Below are positions 59,461 to 64,000 of a DNA stretch of 64,000 nt, one piece after another. Within the stretch, counting starts at the first letter, position 1, and every line of letters starts with the position of its first letter. Under the pieces are notes generated by a model. The model saw only the letters and a program-made list of their open reading frames with translations, was not told the origin of the DNA and did no database searches. Origin of the DNA: JAEXOD01 sp964652025 (GTDB lineage Bacteria; Bacteroidota; Ignavibacteria; Ignavibacteriales; Melioribacteraceae); NCBI GenBank assembly GCA_964652025.1, contig CAZYZX010000007.1, positions 62,001 to 126,000 of the forward strand. Direction: 5' to 3'. The position numbers and the translations under genes were made by a program.

Positions 59461-62328
59461 ATGGAAAACAGCGAAAAAATAATAATACGCGGAGCGCGTG
59501 AACACAACTTAAAAAATATAGATTTAGAAATTCCACGGGATACATTTACAGTAATAACAGGCTTATCGGGAAGTGGAAAATCCACACTTGCATTTGATAC
59601 AATATATGCAGAAGGGCAAAGGCGATATATAGAATCGCTATCGCCATATGCGCGCCAGTTTTTAAATTTAATGGAAAAGCCGGAAGTAGATTTAATAGAA
59701 GGATTAAGCCCAGCAATATCGATTGAGCAAAAATCTACATCGCATAATCCACGCTCTACAGTGGGAACAGTAACCGAAATTTACGATTTTATGCGCTTGC
59801 TTTATAGCAAAGTTGGTACTGTGCACTGCTACCAATGCGGTAGACCAGTTGAAAAACAGAGCACTGATGAAATTATTGATAACATTTTAACCAAGTTTAA
59901 TAATAAAAAAATAATTGTGCTTGCGCCCTTAATTAAGGGAAGAAAAGGACACTATGAAGAGCTATTTAACACGCTTTATAAAGAAGGTTTTACTAAAGTT
60001 AGAGTAGATGGTGAAATACAAGAAATATCAGACGATATGAAGCTAAGCAGATATCAAAAACATGATATTGAGCTTGTAGTAGATAGAATTAGCGTTAAAG
60101 AGAATGCTATTATTAGAGTAAGAGAAAGTGTAGAAATTGCATTAAATAGAGGTGAAGGTTATTGCATAATTAATAGTGAAGGTGAAGATTTTGTTTATAG
60201 CAAAATATTTGCATGCCATTACTGTAACATAGGTTTTGAAGAGCTTTCTCCAAATTCATTTTCTTTTAACTCTGCTTATGGTGCATGCACAGCTTGCGAT
60301 GGCTTAGGAGAAAAGAAGGAAATTGATTTAGATTTAGTTATACCAGATGCTGAAAAAAGTATTGCAGAAGGTGGGATTGTTCCTTTAGGTGAAAAGCGGG
60401 ATATGTATTTTTATAATCAGTTAGAAGCAGTAGCAAAGCAATTAGGTTTTTCACTCTATCAAAAAATTAATACAATACCAAAAGAGTTTTTAGATATTGT
60501 GCTATATGGAAGTAAAAAAGCTACAAAAATAAAGTATACATTTGCAAGTGGTGTAACAACTAATCTTTCCTTAAGCTTTAGGGGAGTTTTTAATTATATT
60601 TGGGATCAATACAACCATACAAGCAGCGATAGCTTAAGGGAAAAAGCAGAAAGTTTTATGTCTACAAAAAAGTGCTCTGTTTGCAATGGAGAGCGCTTAA
60701 AAAAAGAGCCACTTGCTGTTAAAATTAATAACTTAAACATTAGCCAGGTTTCTGCTTTATCAATTAATAAAGCAAAGGAATTTTTTGATAATTTAGAATT
60801 TACGGGGAATAATAAAATAATAGCACGTCCAATATTAAAAGAAATTAGAGAGAGGCTAGAGTTTTTACTTAATGTTGGATTAGATTATTTAACGCTTGAT
60901 AGAAGTGCCAAAACTTTAAGTGGTGGCGAAGCTCAAAGAATTAGGCTAGCTACACAAATAGGAACACAATTAGCCGGTGTTTTATATGTTTTGGATGAAC
61001 CAAGCATTGGATTGCACCAAAGCGATAACGATAAGCTGATTAATTCCCTTAAAAATTTGCGGGATTTAGGGAACACAATTTTAGTTGTAGAGCATGATAG
61101 GGAAACTATAGAAAGCAGTGACTATATTATAGACCTTGGACCGCGTGCGGGCGAGCATGGTGGTAAAGTAATTTTTAGCGGTTATAAGGATAATTTATAT
61201 AACGATAAACCAAAAGATAGCTTAACTTATAGTTATTTAATTGATAAACTAAATATACCTATACCAAAAGAAAGGCGAAAACCGAAGGGGGAATATTTAA
61301 CCATTTATGGTGCTAAGGGAAATAATTTAAAGAATATTGCTGTATCGTTTCCACTCGGTACATTTATATGTGTAACTGGTGTAAGTGGAAGCGGAAAATC
61401 TACTTTAGTTAATGAAACTTTAGTTAGAATATTAAAAAAACACGTTTATGGAACGATGGATATTCCATTACCTTACGAAAAAGTTGAAGGGTTGGAATAT
61501 ATAGATAAGGTTATAGAAATAGACCAATCACCTATAGGCAGAACTCCACGCTCTAACCCTGCAACTTATACGGGATTATTTACGCATATAAGAGACCTAT
61601 TTGCACAGTTACCGGAAAGCAAAGTGCGCGGCTATGGACCGGGTAGATTTAGCTTTAATGTTTCTGGTGGTAGGTGTGAAACTTGCCAAGGCGATGGCTT
61701 AATGAAAATTGAAATGAATTTTTTACCTAACGTTTACGTAAAGTGCGAAACTTGTGGAGGCAAAAGATATAACAACGAAACTTTAGAAGTTATTTACAAA
61801 GGTAAAAATATAAGCGAAGTGCTTGATATGACAGTTAGCGAAGCACTAGAATTTTTTGAAGATTTGCCAAGAATTAAGCGAAAAATTGAGGCTATTAATG
61901 ATGTTGGTTTAGGTTATATAAAATTGGGGCAACAAGCTACTACACTATCCGGTGGAGAAGCACAAAGGGTTAAACTTGCCACAGAACTTAGCAAAATAAG
62001 CACAGGTAAAACAGTTTATATTTTGGATGAACCTACTACAGGTTTACACTTTGAGGATGTTAAAATTCTTATGGATGTGCTTAATAAACTTGTGGATAAA
62101 GGGAACACTGTTATAGTTGTAGAGCATAATTTGGACGTAATTAAAATAGCAGATTATATTATAGATTTAGGTCCTAAAGGGGGAGAAAATGGGGGTGAAG
62201 TGATTGCTACTGGAACACCTGAAGAAATTTTACAAAATGCAAAAAGCATTACGGGTGTTTACTTGGCAAAAGAGTTCAATAGAATTAAAGAAAACTTAGA
62301 AGGAGAGATAAATGAAAAACAGTGTTGA
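59461..62328 (+). CDS. uvrA: Excinuclease ABC subunit A
   Basis: 955 residues. Two ABC modules: Walker A GLSGSGKSTLAFDT (about 34) and GVSGSGKSTLVNET (about 640), signatures LSGGEAQRIRLATQIG and LSGGEAQRVKLATELSK, Walker B VLDEPSIGLH and ILDEPTTGLH. Zinc-binding cysteine groups are present: CHYC with CTAC in module I and CETCQGDG with CETCGG in module II. It recognises DNA damage for nucleotide-excision repair. The stop lies 17 bases inside the next gene, so that gene is translationally coupled. Confidence 0.97.
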   Translation: MENSEKIIIRGAREHNLKNIDLEIPRDTFTVITGLSGSGKSTLAFDTIYAEGQRRYIESLSPYARQFLNLMEKPEVDLIEGLSPAISIEQKSTSHNPRSTVGTVTEIYDFMRLLYSKVGTVHCYQCGRPVEKQSTDEIIDNILTKFNNKKIIVLAPLIKGRKGHYEELFNTLYKEGFTKVRVDGEIQEISDDMKLSRYQKHDIELVVDRISVKENAIIRVRESVEIALNRGEGYCIINSEGEDFVYSKIFACHYCNIGFEELSPNSFSFNSAYGACTACDGLGEKKEIDLDLVIPDAEKSIAEGGIVPLGEKRDMYFYNQLEAVAKQLGFSLYQKINTIPKEFLDIVLYGSKKATKIKYTFASGVTTNLSLSFRGVFNYIWDQYNHTSSDSLREKAESFMSTKKCSVCNGERLKKEPLAVKINNLNISQVSALSINKAKEFFDNLEFTGNNKIIARPILKEIRERLEFLLNVGLDYLTLDRSAKTLSGGEAQRIRLATQIGTQLAGVLYVLDEPSIGLHQSDNDKLINSLKNLRDLGNTILVVEHDRETIESSDYIIDLGPRAGEHGGKVIFSGYKDNLYNDKPKDSLTYSYLIDKLNIPIPKERRKPKGEYLTIYGAKGNNLKNIAVSFPLGTFICVTGVSGSGKSTLVNETLVRILKKHVYGTMDIPLPYEKVEGLEYIDKVIEIDQSPIGRTPRSNPATYTGLFTHIRDLFAQLPESKVRGYGPGRFSFNVSGGRCETCQGDGLMKIEMNFLPNVYVKCETCGGKRYNNETLEVIYKGKNISEVLDMTVSEALEFFEDLPRIKRKIEAINDVGLGYIKLGQQATTLSGGEAQRVKLATELSKISTGKTVYILDEPTTGLHFEDVKILMDVLNKLVDKGNTVIVVEHNLDVIKIADYIIDLGPKGGENGGEVIATGTPEEILQNAKSITGVYLAKEFNRIKENLEGEINEKQC

Positions 62329-62674
62329 AGAATTTAGATTATATCGAAAAGAGATGAATGATAAAATCTTAAATTCTGGATTTTTAGATTTTAAGAAATT
62401 TTTTGCATTAGATAATAAGGCTTATTTAGAAGGCGCACTACCTGTTAAAATGAAAGAGTTAATGGGTTTGGTTGCATCTATGGTTTTAAGGTGCAATGAT
62501 TGTATTTTATACCATTTAGATAGGTGCGTTGCAGAAGGTACGACAAGGCAAGAATTTTATGAAGCATTTAACATAGCACTTATTGTGGGTGGTTCTATTG
62601 TTATTCCACATTTAAGGTATGCTATGGAAAAATTAGATGAACTTTATAACGAAATTGAGAAGAAAGATGAGTAA
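62312..62674 (+). CDS. AhpD-like/carboxymuconolactone decarboxylase family protein
   Basis: 120 residues, all helical. The AhpD-type motif RCNDCILYHLDRCVAEGTT supplies the CxxC pair with the His three residues after it, followed by the helix FYEAFNIALIVGGSIVIPHLRYAM. Such proteins act as thiol-dependent reductases or peroxide-defence partners; true decarboxylases lack the CxxC. It overlaps uvrA by 17 bases with a GGAGAG ribosome-binding site inside uvrA, and overlaps the following amidohydrolase gene by 8. The shared operon with a repair gene fits an oxidative-stress role, by inference only. Confidence 0.88.
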   Translation: MKNSVEEFRLYRKEMNDKILNSGFLDFKKFFALDNKAYLEGALPVKMKELMGLVASMVLRCNDCILYHLDRCVAEGTTRQEFYEAFNIALIVGGSIVIPHLRYAMEKLDELYNEIEKKDE

Positions 62675-64000
62675 AATTATTATTGTTCCAAAAGAAATAG
62701 TTACTGTTAACAAAAAAGATGAAATTTTAAGAAATTACGCTGTAGAAATAGTAGATAATATTATAACCAATATTTACCCAACTAAAGATATTAAGCCCGA
62801 AGATAACAAATATGTTGTTAACTACAATAATTTAACTTTAATACCGGGATTTGTTCAAACGCATATACATTTATGCCAAACGATGTTTAGGGGACTTGCT
62901 GATGACTTAGAGCTTTTAGATTGGCTTGGCAAAAAGATATTTTTATTTGAAAATGCACATAATTATGATTCTTTAATATATAGTGCAATGCTTGGAATTT
63001 ACGAGCTACAAACAAGCGGTACAACAACTTTGCTGGATATGGGGACGCTTAACCATATGGAAGCAGTTTTTGAAGAGATGATTAGTAGCGGTATGCGAGG
63101 ATTTTCTGGCAAGTGTATGATTGATGAAAATGATTTAGTCCCCAAATTTAAGGAGACTAAAGAAAGAAGTTTAAGCTATAGTATGCAACTTGCTAAGGAA
63201 TATCACAATACAAAAACTGATAGAGTAAAATATGCTTATGCACCCCGTTTTGCTCTTTCCTGCAGTTATGATTTGCTTAAAGAAACAGCAGAATTAGTTA
63301 GCGAGCTGCCTGGTTCGTTGTATCACACGCATTCATCAGAAAATAAGGATGAAATTGCTGCTGTTAGAAAAAAATATGGAAAAGAAAATGTTGATTTTTT
63401 TAATAGTATAGGTGCACTTAACGATAAAACAGTTCTAGCGCACTGCATCCACTTAAACGAAAGTGAAACCGAAATGCTTAAGGAAACTAATACACGTGTT
63501 GCACATTGCCCTTCTTCTAACTTAAAGCTTGGTAGTGGTATTGCTAATATTCCTTATTACTTAAGCAAAGGAATTAGTGTTAGCTTAGGTGCAGATGGTG
63601 CCCCATGTAACAATAATTTAAGCGCTTTTACAGAAATGCGTTTGGCTGCTTTAATTCAAAAACCAATACATGGCAGTACTGTAATGGATGCTAAAACAAC
63701 GTTAAAACTTGCAACTATAGAAGGAGCTAAAGCTTTGCATCTTGAGAATGAAATCGGTTCAGTTGAAGTTGGTAAAAAGGCAGACCTTGTGCTTTTAGAT
63801 TTAAACATGCCAGATAAAGCTTTGCTTGATAACGATGAAAATATATATAGTAATATTGTTTATGCAAGTGGTAAGGAAACCGTTAAGCACGTATTAATTG
63901 ATGGCAGATATGTTGTTAAAGATGGTAATTCCTTAGTTTATGATAAAGACGAATTGTTTGCTAATGCAAAAGTTATGTTAAACGAACTGTTAAATAGGAT
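62667..64000 (+). CDS. Amidohydrolase, MtaD/SAH-deaminase-like (3' end outside window)
   Basis: About 444 residues are visible and the frame is open at the window end. It belongs to the amidohydrolase superfamily with one metal site: H66 and H68 (QTHIHL), H222 (THSSE), H259 (LAHCIHL) and D310 (GADGAP). HCPSSNLKLGSG and EIGSVEVGKKADLVLLDL are family blocks. The set matches the TRZ/ATZ group that includes 5'-methylthioadenosine/S-adenosylhomocysteine deaminase and guanine or chlorohydrolase relatives. It overlaps the AhpD-like gene by 8 bases. Substrate cannot be fixed by motif; a nucleoside or aminopurine deaminase is the best guess. Confidence 0.88.
   Translation, partial: MSKIIIVPKEIVTVNKKDEILRNYAVEIVDNIITNIYPTKDIKPEDNKYVVNYNNLTLIPGFVQTHIHLCQTMFRGLADDLELLDWLGKKIFLFENAHNYDSLIYSAMLGIYELQTSGTTTLLDMGTLNHMEAVFEEMISSGMRGFSGKCMIDENDLVPKFKETKERSLSYSMQLAKEYHNTKTDRVKYAYAPRFALSCSYDLLKETAELVSELPGSLYHTHSSENKDEIAAVRKKYGKENVDFFNSIGALNDKTVLAHCIHLNESETEMLKETNTRVAHCPSSNLKLGSGIANIPYYLSKGISVSLGADGAPCNNNLSAFTEMRLAALIQKPIHGSTVMDAKTTLKLATIEGAKALHLENEIGSVEVGKKADLVLLDLNMPDKALLDNDENIYSNIVYASGKETVKHVLIDGRYVVKDGNSLVYDKDELFANAKVMLNELLNR

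Overview
The window comes from a strongly AT-rich Gram-negative bacterium. The large secreted protein at 11418-15473 ends in a domain with the signature NYPNPFNPSTKI, which is typical of type IX-sorted proteins in Ignavibacteria and relatives (Bacteroidota/Chlorobi supergroup). Several SpoIIE-type phosphatases, an LPS-export operon and TPR/FadL-type envelope proteins fit the same placement. I see no tRNA, rRNA, CRISPR array, insertion sequence or prophage. Genes are densely packed, and no stretch above 300 bases lacks a gene. The largest gap is 59184-59460.

Layout. 1-3130: end of a TPR protein, a FecR/TPR protein and a CHASE2-adenylate cyclase. 3138-6910: alpha/beta hydrolase, a serine acetyltransferase/cysteine synthase pair (cysE-cysK), and a MORN-type repeat protein with a C-terminal membrane anchor. 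6970-11236 (minus): a small orphan protein, a fungal LYS4-type homoaconitase, an HD-fold protein and an isocitrate/homoisocitrate-type dehydrogenase. 11418-15473: the T9SS-type secreted protein. 15616-22969: GlgC, an M1 peptidase, LpxH, PBP1A and PurA.

23030-32364 is a signalling region. It holds a STAS protein (minus strand), then an ECF sigma factor with an unknown membrane partner, a membrane GAF-PP2C phosphatase, a second STAS protein, an RsbW/SpoIIAB-like kinase, a GAF-PP2C phosphatase and a PDZ-multiTM-GAF-PP2C phosphatase. Phosphatases, STAS substrates and kinase together make a complete partner-switching circuit. 32445-39744: amino-acid:Na+ symporter, cysS, and a run of small envelope proteins including two lipoproteins (one with a CXXCH motif) and a FadL/TodX-like barrel. 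39766-45582: RsgA, an ATP-grasp enzyme, a TPR lipoprotein, a DUF4292-like lipoprotein and an EnvC-like protein. 45703-50133: nuoABCDEF, the first half of complex I only.

50123-59183 (minus) is one compact apparent operon: HGSNAT/DUF1624-like membrane protein, ruvB, kdsA, kdsD, lptC, an OstA/LptA-like protein, lptB and a fourth SpoIIE phosphatase. It joins KDO synthesis to LPS export and ends with a signalling phosphatase. 59461-64000: uvrA, an AhpD-like protein and an amidohydrolase that runs off the window.

The points most worth a second look are the bacterial fungal-type homoaconitase cluster, the partner-switching locus with its PDZ-linked phosphatase and a probable ECF autoregulatory promoter, and the phosphatase embedded in the LPS operon. 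Family assignments rest on motifs recognised by eye; no database search was run.
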